Shown here in pieces: positions 38,097-46,315 of a stretch of DNA of 64,000 nt. The position numbers were made by a program, and so were the translations under genes. This stretch comes from JANQRZ01 sp965214485. GTDB taxonomy: Bacteria; Bacteroidota; Rhodothermia; Rhodothermales; JANQRZ01. The notes below the pieces were generated by a model. That model made no database searches, was not told the DNA's origin, and saw nothing but the letters and a program-made list of their open reading frames with translations. Position 1 is the first letter of the stretch. Each line of letters begins with the position of its first letter. The stretch lies in contig CBDCBW010000001.1 of NCBI GenBank assembly GCA_965214485.1, positions 1 through 64,000 on the forward strand. The letters run 5' to 3'.

Positions 38097-40616
38097 GTGC
38101 CCTCTGCCCTCCCCATCGAGTCCGTCCTGCCGGCGCTGCGCGAGGCGCTGCGGGCGCATCCGAGCGTGGTGCTGCAAGCCCCGCCCGGAGCCGGGAAGAC
38201 GACGCGGGTGCCGCTCGCCCTCCTCGGCGAAGACTGGCTCGGCGGGCAGCGGATCGTGATGCTCGAACCCCGGCGGCTCGCGGCGCGGGCGGCGGCGCAC
38301 CGGATGGCGGCGACGCTCGGCGAGCGCGTCGGCGAGACGGTCGGGTACCGGGTGCGGCTAGATACGCGGGTGAGCGAGCGGACCCGCATCGAGGTCGTCA
38401 CCGAGGGCGTGCTGACGCGGATGCTCCAGAGCGACCCAGCGCTCGGCGGCAGGCCGGAGGGCCGGCCCGTCGGCCTGGTCATCTTCGACGAGTTCCACGA
38501 GCGCAACCTGCCCTCCGACCTCGGCCTCGCCTTCGCGCTCGAAACGCAAGAGGCGCTCCGCGAGGACCTCCGCCTGCTCGTCATGTCGGCCACGCTCGAC
38601 GGCGCGCGCGTGGCGGACCTGCTCGGCGACGCGCCGCTGCTGACGAGCGAAGGTCGCGCCTTCCCGGTCGAGACCCACACCCTCGACCGGATGCCGGAGC
38701 CGCCCTGGAAGATCGGCGAGCACGTCGTGGCAGCCGTGCGCCGGGCGCTCGGTGAGCACGAGGGGGACGTGCTCGTGTTTCTGCCGGGCGCGGGGGAGAT
38801 CAGGCGGACGGAGGCGGTGCTGGCCGAGCGCTTGCCGCCGGGCGTGACGGTGGCTCCGCTCTATGGAAACCTCACCCAGGACGCTCAGGACCGGGCGATT
38901 GCACCTAGCCTTTCCGGCCAGCGCAAGGTCGTCCTCGCCACCCCGATTGCCGAGACCAGCCTCACCATCGAGGGCGTCCGCGTCGTGATCGACAGTGGGC
39001 TGGCGAGGGCACCCCGCTTCGACCCGAACAGCGGCCTGTCGCGGCTCGAAACCGTCCGCATCTCACGGGCTTCGGCGGACCAGCGGCGGGGCCGGGCCGG
39101 CCGGGTCGGGCCGGGCGTCTGCTACAGACTGTGGACGCCGCCCGTGCAGGCGGCGCTCGCCGAGCACACCCCGCCGGAGATCGCCACGACCGACCTCGCC
39201 CCGCTCGCGCTCGAGCTCGCCGCGTGGGGCGTCCACGACCCCGCCGGCCTCCGCTGGCTCGATCCGCCGCCGGAGGCTGCCTTCGCCGCCGCCCGCGGTC
39301 TCCTCGCCGATCTCGGAGCGCTCGACGGCGGAACGATCACGCCGCACGGACGGGCGATGGCCGCGCTCGGCTTCCACCCGCGCCTCGCCCACCTCGTGCT
39401 GCGCGGGCGCGACCTGGGCCTCGGGGCGACGGCGTGCGACCTCGCGGCGCTCCTCAGCGAGCGCGACCTGTTCAAGCCACAGGGTGCCCACCCGCCGCCT
39501 GCCGACCTCCGCCTCCGGCTCGACGCCCTGACGCAGCAAGGCTCCCCAGCATTTTCGCGCGGCTACGCGGTCGCACGCGGAGCCGTGCACCGGGCGAAGC
39601 GGGAGGCCGGGCACTGGCGGAAGCGCCTCGGCGTGGCCGACGCCGACCGCGACGCCGACGCGGCGGGCCTCCTCCTCGCCTTCGCCTACCCCGACCGGAT
39701 CGCGCAGCGCCGACCCGATTCGGAGACGCGCTACCGGCTGCGGAACGGACGCGCCGCCGTCCTCACCGCCTCGCAGGCCCTCACCGGAACCGACTTCCTC
39801 GTGGCGGCCCACCTCGACGGGCGGCGGGGCGAGGCACGCATCTTCCTCGCCGCCCCGATCACCCAAAGCGAGATCGAGCACCACTTCGGCGAACACGTCG
39901 CCGAGGAAGAAACCGTGACGTGGGACGCCGAAGCGCGCCGGGTGCGGGCGCGGCGGCAGCAGCGGCTCGGGGCGGTGGTGCTGCGCGACGTGCGGCTGCG
40001 CGACCCCGACCCGGGCGCGGTGACCGCCGCCCTCCTCGACGGGGTCCGGGCCGAGGGCCTCGAGGTGCTGCCGTGGCCGAAGGAGGCGCGGCGGCTGCGC
40101 GAGCGGCTCGCCTTCCTCCACCACCTCGGCGGGGGCTGGCCGGACGTGTCGGACGAAGCGCTGCTCGGCGGGCTCGACGACTGGCTCGGCCCGCACCTCA
40201 CCGCCGGGAAGACGGATTTCAGGCGGCTCGACCTGGGGCAGCTCCTTCTCGGCCTCGCCGGGTGGGGCCGCCGCGCCGACCTCGACCGGCTCGCGCCGAC
40301 GCACGTCACGGTCCCGAGCGGCTCGCCCATTCCGGTGGACTACAGCGACCCCGAGGCCCCCGTCCTGGCCGTCCGGCTGCAGGAGGTGTTCGGGCTCGAA
40401 GCCACGCCGCGCGTCGGCGGCGGGCGCATCCCTCTCACGATGCACCTGCTCTCGCCCGCCCACCGCCCCGTGCAGGTGACGCAGGACCTCGCGAGCTTCT
40501 GGCGCGACGCCTACTTCGACGTGCGCAAGGACCTGCGCGGGCGCTACTCGAAACACCCCTGGCCCGAGGACCCGCTCACGGCGACGCCGACGAGCCGCGC
40601 CAAACGCCGCCGCTAG
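38097..40616 (+). CDS. hrpB: ATP-dependent helicase HrpB
   Basis: An 839-residue DEAH-box helicase. Motif I is APPGAGKTTRVP (about residues 28-39), motif II is DEFHERN (DEAH class), and motif III is MSATL. Motif V-VI region is ATPIAETSLTIEGVRVVIDSG, then the helicase-C and HA2 parts with SADQRRGRAGRVGPGVCYRL. A long HrpB C-terminal domain follows. Bacterial HrpB function is poorly defined; RNA-related processing is likely. The GTG at 38097 is chosen because the family begins close to PIESVLPALREAL and a promoter box lies upstream. Its TAG stop lies in the CTAG flanking a mobile element. Confidence 0.92.
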   Translation: MPSALPIESVLPALREALRAHPSVVLQAPPGAGKTTRVPLALLGEDWLGGQRIVMLEPRRLAARAAAHRMAATLGERVGETVGYRVRLDTRVSERTRIEVVTEGVLTRMLQSDPALGGRPEGRPVGLVIFDEFHERNLPSDLGLAFALETQEALREDLRLLVMSATLDGARVADLLGDAPLLTSEGRAFPVETHTLDRMPEPPWKIGEHVVAAVRRALGEHEGDVLVFLPGAGEIRRTEAVLAERLPPGVTVAPLYGNLTQDAQDRAIAPSLSGQRKVVLATPIAETSLTIEGVRVVIDSGLARAPRFDPNSGLSRLETVRISRASADQRRGRAGRVGPGVCYRLWTPPVQAALAEHTPPEIATTDLAPLALELAAWGVHDPAGLRWLDPPPEAAFAAARGLLADLGALDGGTITPHGRAMAALGFHPRLAHLVLRGRDLGLGATACDLAALLSERDLFKPQGAHPPPADLRLRLDALTQQGSPAFSRGYAVARGAVHRAKREAGHWRKRLGVADADRDADAAGLLLAFAYPDRIAQRRPDSETRYRLRNGRAAVLTASQALTGTDFLVAAHLDGRRGEARIFLAAPITQSEIEHHFGEHVAEEETVTWDAEARRVRARRQQRLGAVVLRDVRLRDPDPGAVTAALLDGVRAEGLEVLPWPKEARRLRERLAFLHHLGGGWPDVSDEALLGGLDDWLGPHLTAGKTDFRRLDLGQLLLGLAGWGRRADLDRLAPTHVTVPSGSPIPVDYSDPEAPVLAVRLQEVFGLEATPRVGGGRIPLTMHLLSPAHRPVQVTQDLASFWRDAYFDVRKDLRGRYSKHPWPEDPLTATPTSRAKRRR

Positions 40617-40674
40617 GCCCCGTCACGTTAATCCGGGTCCTGGCTCGCCGACGGACCGACCTACGTGACAGAGC
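40617..40674. mobile_element. MITE-like element, internally deleted copy 3
   Basis: 58 bp made only of the two ends of the 160-bp element, oriented as at 27160-27319. The ends meet at a shared GCTCG, as expected from deletion between short direct repeats. It is flanked by CTAG on both sides (40613-40616, 40675-40678). The left CTAG gives the hrpB stop and the right CTAG gives the stop of the convergent NRDE gene. Confidence 0.8.
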
Positions 40675-41442
40675 CTAGCCGATGCGGAAATCGTGCGATG
40701 CCGTGCCCGCCGCCACGCCGTTCGGCGCGAAGGACCGCTCGGCGAAGCGGACGCCCCCATCGGCCCTGACGGTCAGCAGGGTCGTCGTCCGGGTGCCGTA
40801 GGCTGAGCCGCTGATGAAGAGGGGCGAGAGAATGCGCTCCTTTTCGATGCCGACGCCGGTCTCCGGCAGGCGGTCGTCCGGGGCGGGGGTTTCGTCGCGC
40901 ATGATCTCGAACAGCGCGTCCTCATCCGACGCCCCGCCTTCGACCCACTGCTGGAACGCTCGCCCGCCGCGCGCGACCTTCGGCCACGGTTCGTCGAGGG
41001 TGCCATTGCTGAGGCCGTAGAAGCCCGGCCCGAGCGCACGCGGAGCCGGCCACCGGCTCGACGCGAACCACAGCCCGTTCCGGTTGCCGACGAGCAGGTT
41101 GAACCCGCCGTAGGTTTCGCGCTCGGCAGCGGCGCGGGCGGCGAAATCGGACGGGGTTTCGTCGCCGCAGAGGTAGCCCGCAACGAGGCTGCCGCGTGAG
41201 CGGGGGAAGGTGCCGTGCATCCACTCGGGCGCGCGGACGTTGGTGACCGCCGCCCATCGCCCGCCGGTCGTCACGCCGTGCCACGTGCCGCCCGCCCGGA
41301 GGTCGCGCCCGGCGAGGACGCGGGGGCAGTCGCTCCAAAAATCCGCCGGAGCCGTCGGGCGCTCGTGCGCCTCGTCGCGGTTCGAGGCGACGAGGAGCGG
41401 ATGGCGGGGATGGACGCCGTGGGCGACGAAGAGGGTACACAT
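40675..41442 (-). CDS. NRDE-family protein (TANGO2-like)
   Basis: A 255-residue protein of the NRDE/TANGO2 family. The first residues are MCTLFVAHG, so the second residue is Cys, as in N-terminal nucleophile members. The diagnostic LLVASNRDEAHERPTAP follows, then GGTWHGVT, AAVTNVR, RGSLVAGYL, GGFNLLVG and GLSNGTLDEPWPKV. Cellular role uncertain; haem-handling and lipid functions have been proposed for eukaryotic TANGO2. The ATG at 41442 is preferred over a GTG two codons upstream because of the Cys2 rule. Confidence 0.9.
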   Translation of the reverse strand: MCTLFVAHGVHPRHPLLVASNRDEAHERPTAPADFWSDCPRVLAGRDLRAGGTWHGVTTGGRWAAVTNVRAPEWMHGTFPRSRGSLVAGYLCGDETPSDFAARAAAERETYGGFNLLVGNRNGLWFASSRWPAPRALGPGFYGLSNGTLDEPWPKVARGGRAFQQWVEGGASDEDALFEIMRDETPAPDDRLPETGVGIEKERILSPLFISGSAYGTRTTTLLTVRADGGVRFAERSFAPNGVAAGTASHDFRIG

Positions 41443-41577
41443 GGGCACGGAGAGGCAGGGCGGAGCAACTCGAAGGCGGCCTCATCGGTTTCGCCGACGC
41501 ACCGTGCAGGCCTGAGGCTCACGCGCTGAGGCTGCGGTTCGCCCCCAACGAAAGCGCCCGCCCAGGCACACCTCGGG

Positions 41578-41648
41578 CGAGCGCGTCGCAGGCGGTGCGC
41601 ACAGCCTGCATCGCGGGGATGACCTTCGCCTGCATCGCCGCGGCCTCG
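41578..41648. repeat. 71-bp copy of an internal glnN segment
   Basis: Identical to 42193-42263 inside glnN except for two bases and in the same orientation. Read on the minus strand it encodes EAAAMQAKVIPAMQAVRTAC and a few more residues, then a different tail of about 17 residues (RGVPGRALSLGANRSLSA) to a stop. It abuts the stop of the DUF2283 gene. Confidence 0.85.
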
Positions 41649-41650
41649 GC

Positions 41651-41848
41651 CTATGCCGCCGCCGTAAACTCGACCGAGCGCGGATCGGGCATTCGGCGGG
41701 AGGCATCGAGGATCTCCAACCCGACGAGGTTGCCCTCGGCGTCATAGTCGAGCACCACGCCGGGCTTGTCCTCGTCGCTCTCGTGGACCGGCGCTTCGTT
41801 GAAATGCACGCGAAGCACGTCCACTTCTGCATCGTAGATGATCTTCAT
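41651..41848 (-). CDS. DUF2283 small protein
   Basis: A 65-residue protein. KIIYDAEVDVLRVHFNEAP at the start and GVVLDYDAEGNLVGLEIL followed by DAS are the DUF2283 signature (an immunity/antitoxin-like beta fold). It overlaps the DUF4258 gene by 4 bp (ATGA). DUF4258-DUF2283 pairs recur in bacterial genomes and are suspected toxin-antitoxin systems; this is inference. Confidence 0.85.
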   Translation of the reverse strand: MKIIYDAEVDVLRVHFNEAPVHESDEDKPGVVLDYDAEGNLVGLEILDASRRMPDPRSVEFTAAA

Positions 41849-42114
41849 GGCTTGCTCCAGTATTTCTGAATCTTCGAGGTCCGGTACACCGTCACGACGA
41901 GGGGTGGGGTCTTTTCTTCTGCTACGATCACTCGCACGAGGAAAGCGGTCCCCTCGAAAAGCATACGCGACTGGTAGACGTTCCTTCCCGCATGCCCCTC
42001 CACGATCTGGTCAGGGGCTTCGAGCACAGCCTCGAGTGTCTCGACCGAGATGTTTCGCTTTCGCAGTTCTACGCGCGCATGCTTGGAAAGCTGGTAGCTC
42101 ACCGGCCGCGTCAT
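41845..42114 (-). CDS. DUF4258 small protein
   Basis: An 89-residue protein. The N-terminus SKHARVELRKRNISVETLEA and the C-terminal LVRVIVAEE with LVVTVYRTSKIQKYW match DUF4258, a fold related to RelE/BrnT-type toxins. It precedes and overlaps the DUF2283 gene. Its ATG lies inside the second copy of a 17-bp duplication of the glnN stop region. Confidence 0.82.
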   Translation of the reverse strand: MTRPVSYQLSKHARVELRKRNISVETLEAVLEAPDQIVEGHAGRNVYQSRMLFEGTAFLVRVIVAEEKTPPLVVTVYRTSKIQKYWSKP

Positions 42115-42143
42115 TTGACGAAGAGCGTCATTTGACGAAGAGC
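42110..42143. repeat. 17-bp tandem duplication of the glnN terminus
   Basis: GTCATTTGACGAAGAGC occurs twice (42110-42126, 42127-42143) with no mismatch. On the minus strand each copy reads GCTCTTCGTCAAATGAC. The inner copy encodes the LFVK-stop end of GlnN; the outer one supplies the start codon of the DUF4258 gene. Confidence 0.9.
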
Positions 42144-44302
42144 ATCTCGCGGTAGGTCGGCAGCGGCCAGAGGTCGGCCGGGACGACGCGTTCGAGCGCG
42201 TCGCAGGCGGTGCGCACGGCCTGCATCGCCGGGATGACCTTCGCCTGCATCGCCGCGGCCTCGTCGTCGGCGCGCTGGGCAGCGGCGCGGGCCTTCGCCA
42301 GCGCGCCGAGCGCCGCGCGGAGGTCGTCGACGAGCGCGCTCATCTCCTTCGCCGCCGCCTTCACCCCGCCGAAGTCGAGCTCCAGGTCGGCCCCGAGCAC
42401 GGCCGTCGAGGCGAGGTCCGAGAGGGCCTGGACGGCCGCCGGGAGGACCATCGTGCGGGCCATGCTCTCGGTCGTCGCCGCCTCGATGCCCAGCGTCATC
42501 ACGTACTGCTCGGTGAAGATCTCGTGGCGGCTCTCGAGCTCGTGCCGGGTCAGCACGCTGTGGCGCTCGAAGACCTCGACGTTCTTGTCGTCGCACAGCA
42601 CGCCGAGCGCCTCGGGCGTCGTCTTGAGGTTGAGCAGGCCGCGCTCCCCGGCCTCGCGGTGCCACGCCTCCGAGTAGCCGTCGCCGTTGAAGATGATCGG
42701 CCGGGCGTCGCGCATCGCCTCGGTGATGACGGCGGAGACGGCGGCTTCGAGCGCCTTCTTGCTCCGCTTCCTGCCGAGCTTCGCCTCGACCGCGTCGGCG
42801 AGCCCCCGGATGGCCTCGGCGGTGACCGTGTTGAGGATGGTCACGGGGAAGCTCACCGACTGGCTCGAGCCGACGGCGCGGAACTCGAACTTGTTGCCGG
42901 TGAAGGCGAAGGGGCTAGTGCGGTTGCGGTCGCCGGCGTGGCGCGGCAGGCGCGGCAGCACCGGCGTCCCGAGCCCGAGGAAGCCGCTCTGCTTGCTCGA
43001 GGTCGCCTTGCCGACGTCGAGGAGCTGGTCGTAGACGTCGGTGAGCTGGTCGCCGAGGAAGACCGAGAGGATGGCCGGCGGGGCCTCGTTGGCCCCGAGG
43101 CGGTGGTCGTTGGCGGCGCTCGCGATCGAGGCGCGGAGCAGGCCCTGGTACTCGTGGACGGCCTGGAGGACGGCCGTGCAGAAGAACAGGAAGAGCAGGT
43201 TGGCGTGCGGCGTCTCGCCCGGCTCGAGGAGGTTGGTGCCGGTGTTGGTGGACATCGAGAAGTTGCAGTGCTTGCCCGAGCCGTTGATCCCGGCGAAGGG
43301 TTTCTCGTGGAGCAGGCACACCATGCCGTAGCGCCGGGCGACGCGCTGGAGCGTCATCATGACGAGCTGCTGGTGGTCGGCGGCGACATTCGCGTTCTCG
43401 AAGATCGGCGCGATCTCGTACTGCCCCGGGGCGACCTCGTTGTGGCGCGTCTTGACGGGCACGGCGAGGCGGTAGAGCTCCTTCTCGACCTCCTGCATGT
43501 AGCTCAGCACGCGGTCGGGGATCGAGCCGAAGTAGTGGTCGTCCATCTCCTGGCCGCGCGGCGGCGGCGCGCCGAGGAGCGTCCGCCCGGCGGTGCCCAG
43601 GTCGGGGCGGTCGTTGTAGTAGGCGGCGTCGATGAGGAAGTACTCCTGCTCGGTGCCGAGGGTCGCGTAGACGCGGCTCACGTCGGTGTGGCCGAGGAGG
43701 TGGAGGGCGCGCGTGGCCTCGCGGTTGAGCGCCTCCATCGAGCGCAGGAGCGGCGTCTTGTGGTCGAGCGCCTCGCCGGTCCAGCTCGCGAAGGCCGTCG
43801 GGATGCACAGCGTCGAGCCGTTGGCGTTCTCGATGATGAAGGCCGGGCTCGTCGGGTCGTAGGCGGTGTAGCCGCGCGCCTCGAAGGTCGCGCGGAGGCC
43901 GCCACTCGGGAAGCTGGAGGCGTCGGGCTCGCCCTGGATCAGGTTCGCGCCGGAGAACTCGGCGACGGCCCCGCCGCCCTCGTTCGGGGTGATGAAGCTG
44001 TCGTGCTTCTCGGCGGTGCGCCCGGTCAGCGGCTGGAACCAGTGGGTGTAGTGGGTCACGCCGTGCTCGACGGCCCACTCCTTCATCGCCATCGCGACGG
44101 CGTCGGCCACGTCCTCGGGCAGCGGCTCGCTCTTTTCGATCGTGGCGCGGAGCTTCTTGTAGGTCGCCTTCGGGAGGCGGGCCTTCATTTCGCTGTACCA
44201 GAAGACCTTCTCGCCGAAGATTTTCTGGATGTCGAACGAGGCGGGGCCGGCGTGGCCGTTGCCGTTCGTGTGGTGCGTGCGGGGCTGGTCGAGGACAGGC
44301 AT
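42128..44302 (-). CDS. glnN: Type III glutamine synthetase
   Basis: A 724-residue glutamine synthetase that makes glutamine from glutamate, ammonia and ATP. The length and motifs (EKHDSFITPNEGGGAVAEFS, GTEQEYFLID, KTRHNEVAPGQYEIAPIFEN, HEKPFAGINGSGKHCNFSMS, and NRTSPFAFTGNKFEFRAVGSS) identify the large GSIII class found in Bacteroidota and cyanobacteria. No other GS is in the window. The start at 44302 (MPVLDQPRTH) has a disordered lead before FDIQKIFGEKVF. Three 16-bp direct repeats lie upstream, and an Lrp-family gene lies 156 bp upstream on the same strand, so amino-acid-responsive control is plausible. Confidence 0.96.
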   Translation of the reverse strand: MPVLDQPRTHHTNGNGHAGPASFDIQKIFGEKVFWYSEMKARLPKATYKKLRATIEKSEPLPEDVADAVAMAMKEWAVEHGVTHYTHWFQPLTGRTAEKHDSFITPNEGGGAVAEFSGANLIQGEPDASSFPSGGLRATFEARGYTAYDPTSPAFIIENANGSTLCIPTAFASWTGEALDHKTPLLRSMEALNREATRALHLLGHTDVSRVYATLGTEQEYFLIDAAYYNDRPDLGTAGRTLLGAPPPRGQEMDDHYFGSIPDRVLSYMQEVEKELYRLAVPVKTRHNEVAPGQYEIAPIFENANVAADHQQLVMMTLQRVARRYGMVCLLHEKPFAGINGSGKHCNFSMSTNTGTNLLEPGETPHANLLFLFFCTAVLQAVHEYQGLLRASIASAANDHRLGANEAPPAILSVFLGDQLTDVYDQLLDVGKATSSKQSGFLGLGTPVLPRLPRHAGDRNRTSPFAFTGNKFEFRAVGSSQSVSFPVTILNTVTAEAIRGLADAVEAKLGRKRSKKALEAAVSAVITEAMRDARPIIFNGDGYSEAWHREAGERGLLNLKTTPEALGVLCDDKNVEVFERHSVLTRHELESRHEIFTEQYVMTLGIEAATTESMARTMVLPAAVQALSDLASTAVLGADLELDFGGVKAAAKEMSALVDDLRAALGALAKARAAAQRADDEAAAMQAKVIPAMQAVRTACDALERVVPADLWPLPTYREMLFVK

Positions 44303-44384
44303 GACGGGACGGGGTTGGTCGGGAGGGGGGTGCAGAGGAAGCCTGAAGCGCGGGGAGGCGTGCCGGAACGTCGGCACCCGAAAT

Positions 44385-44427
44385 CGCGGTTCGCGCCGAG
44401 CGCGGTTCGCGTCGAGCGCGGTTCGCG
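44385..44427 (-). promoter_or_regulatory. Three direct repeats upstream of glnN
   Basis: The plus-strand unit CGCGGTTCGCG(C/T)CGAG occurs at 44385-44400 and 44401-44416, with a third partial at 44417-44427. It lies about 80-125 bp before the glnN start and directly behind the Lrp-family gene. A phased operator is possible. Confidence 0.5.
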
Positions 44428-44458
44428 GCTTTGGTATCGGTCGGGGCCGGAGAGCGGG

Positions 44459-44938
44459 TTAATCGGGGATCGGGTGAAGCTGCATCGGCTCGGCGGGGAG
44501 CGCGGCGGTCTCCTTGAGCGACGAGAGGACGATCGAGGTCTGGGTGCCGCGCACGCCGGGGAGGGCCTGCACCTCGGCGAGGAGGCGCTCGAGCGCGGCG
44601 GTGGTGCGGACGCGGACCTTGAGCAGGTGCGAGCCCTCGCCGGTGATCGAGTGGAGCTCCTGCACGGCGGGCAGGGCAGCGACGCGCTCGGTGAACTCGG
44701 GGTAGTGGTCGGAGCCGACCGACGAGACGCGGATGAACGCCGCCACGTCGAAGCCCAGCCGCCGGGCGTCGAGGCGGGCGTGGTAGCCGGTCACGACGCG
44801 GGCCTCGAGCTTGCGCATCCGCTCGGACGCTGCCGGGACCGAGAGCCCGACCGTCTCGGCGACTTCGCTCCGCTTGATGCGGCCACGCTGCTGGAGCAAC
44901 TCCAGAATCTGGGCGTCGATCTCGTCAATCTTGTCCAT
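44459..44938 (-). CDS. Lrp/AsnC-family transcription regulator
   Basis: A 159-residue regulator. The N-terminal helix-turn-helix (KIDEIDAQILELLQQRGRIK and SEVAETVGLSVPAASERMRKLE) is followed by an RAM ligand-binding domain (GFDVAAFIRVSSVGSDHYPE, VQELHSITGEGSHLLKVRV, LPGVRGTQTSIVLSSLKET). Such proteins sense amino acids and form octamers on tandem sites. Its position directly upstream of glnN, with tandem repeats between them, suggests it controls glutamine synthetase; inference. Confidence 0.92.
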   Translation of the reverse strand: MDKIDEIDAQILELLQQRGRIKRSEVAETVGLSVPAASERMRKLEARVVTGYHARLDARRLGFDVAAFIRVSSVGSDHYPEFTERVAALPAVQELHSITGEGSHLLKVRVRTTAALERLLAEVQALPGVRGTQTSIVLSSLKETAALPAEPMQLHPIPD

Positions 44939-44971
44939 CGGCAGCGCACACTAGTTTTTAAGCACTCCCTG

Positions 44972-44978
44972 CAATATA
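44972..44978 (-). promoter_or_regulatory. Putative promoter box of the Lrp-family gene
   Basis: Minus-strand TATATTG about 34 bp before the start codon. It lies in an unusually AT-rich stretch (44950-45040) that stands out in this GC-rich DNA and could be bent or regulator-binding. Confidence 0.5.
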
Positions 44979-45099
44979 CCCTTCGTTTTAGAAAGTACCG
45001 CACCGTGTCTGTTAAGAAATTTAGACTCTGCACTCCGAACGCCTTCAAAAGGCGCGGGCGCTCGGTGCGTTGCGACGCGCGATCGCGAGCAGGCCCCGC

Positions 45100-45939
45100 C
45101 TACCAGGACGCGCGCAGGGCGAAGCCGGCCCCGCCGGGGGTCAGCACCGGCGTCACCGAGAGCCCGTCCGGGTGCCGCCCGTGCCGGTTGGCGAGGGCGA
45201 AGCCGATGAGCGTCCCGAGGGCCGCGCCCGCGACCACGTCCGACGACCAGTGCGCCCCCTCGACGACGCGGGCGACGGCGGTGCCGGTCGTCAGGACGAA
45301 CAGGCCGTAGGTGACCGGGCCGGGGTAGTAGGCCACCCACGGCGTGACGAGGGCGAACGCGACCGTCGTGTGGCCCGAGGGGAACGACCGCTGCTTCGTG
45401 AACGGCTTGAAGTCGTACGGCCCCTCCAGTGCGCGTGGCCGCGCGCGCCCGGCGACGCCCTTGAGGAAGGAGCTGAGGAAGTTGCCGTAGAGCGCCGATT
45501 CGAGCGAGGTGAACGCCGCGTCCTGGAACCGGGTGTCGCGCGTCAGGAGGGAGGCCGCGAAGACGGCCCCGGCAGCCGGGACGGCGTACTTCCAGTCGCC
45601 CACCTGGTCGGTCGCGTTCAGGAACAGCCCGTTGTCCTGCTCGGTGGTCTCGCCGGCACTCCCGCTGAGCGTAGGGTCGGCGAGGGTGAAGAGGACGAGC
45701 GCGCCGCCCGCGCCGAGAGTGTAGACGGCGTGGCGCGACGTGAGCCCCCGCGCAAGGCCGAGCGGGTCCCCCGCCGTCCAGCGAAGGAAGCGTCGCCCAT
45801 CGACCTCCTCGGCCCCGGCTCCGTCGACTGCTTGCGCGTGCGCTGCGGGCACCGCCGGGCCGGCGAACGCGGCGGCGACGAGAAGCGCAGCGACGGCGCG
45901 CCCGGCACAGCGTAGGGGACGGAGAGAGGAACGCTTCAT
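45100..45939 (-). CDS. PAP2-family phosphatase, exported
   Basis: A 279-residue membrane phosphatase. A signal peptide precedes about residue 36. The three PAP2 motifs are complete: KGVAGRARP, SFPSGHTT and ARVVEGAHWSSDVVAG. It probably removes phosphate from lipid diphosphates (undecaprenyl or phosphatidic acid). It lies 1 bp after the DoxX gene and is co-transcribed with pgeF and doxX. Confidence 0.88.
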   Translation of the reverse strand: MKRSSLRPLRCAGRAVAALLVAAAFAGPAVPAAHAQAVDGAGAEEVDGRRFLRWTAGDPLGLARGLTSRHAVYTLGAGGALVLFTLADPTLSGSAGETTEQDNGLFLNATDQVGDWKYAVPAAGAVFAASLLTRDTRFQDAAFTSLESALYGNFLSSFLKGVAGRARPRALEGPYDFKPFTKQRSFPSGHTTVAFALVTPWVAYYPGPVTYGLFVLTTGTAVARVVEGAHWSSDVVAGAALGTLIGFALANRHGRHPDGLSVTPVLTPGGAGFALRASW

Positions 45940-45940
45940 C

Positions 45941-46315
45941 TCACACCCCCTCGCTTCGCGGCTGCGTCGCCCACCACACCCAGGCCATTAGGACGAACTG
46001 AAGCGGCAGCCGGAGCCACAACCCGACCTCGGCAGAGGCCAGCCCGACCACCTCGGGCTCGAGCGCCATGTAGAGGTTCGCCGGGAAGACGGCGACGAGG
46101 AGCGCGACGAGGCCCCACCCCGCCACCACCCGGAGCTTCGGGAGCAGCACGCCGATGCCCCCGAGGACTTCGGCGACCCCGCTGAGGTAGACGAGCGCGA
46201 GCGGGAACGGGAAGTACGGCGGAACGACCTGGGCGTAGAGGCCCGGCACGACGAAGTGCAGCACCCCCGCCCCCACGAACAGCACGGCGATCATCCCGAG
46301 CGAGACGTCCTTCAT
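45941..46315 (-). CDS. DoxX-family membrane protein
   Basis: A 124-residue, four-helix membrane protein. GMIAVLFVGAGVLHFVVPG, the VYLSGVAEVLGGIGVLLP helix and FPANLYMALEP are typical of the DoxX/SURF4 family. Function unknown; family members are linked to redox and sulfur stress in some bacteria. It starts in the TGATG overlap with the pgeF stop, a sign of translational coupling. Confidence 0.85.
   Translation of the reverse strand: MKDVSLGMIAVLFVGAGVLHFVVPGLYAQVVPPYFPFPLALVYLSGVAEVLGGIGVLLPKLRVVAGWGLVALLVAVFPANLYMALEPEVVGLASAEVGLWLRLPLQFVLMAWVWWATQPRSEGV

Noticed and set aside
42524..45310. 928-codon plus-strand frame opposite glnN and the Lrp-family gene
   Set aside because: Antisense shadow; no motifs and it spans two certain genes.
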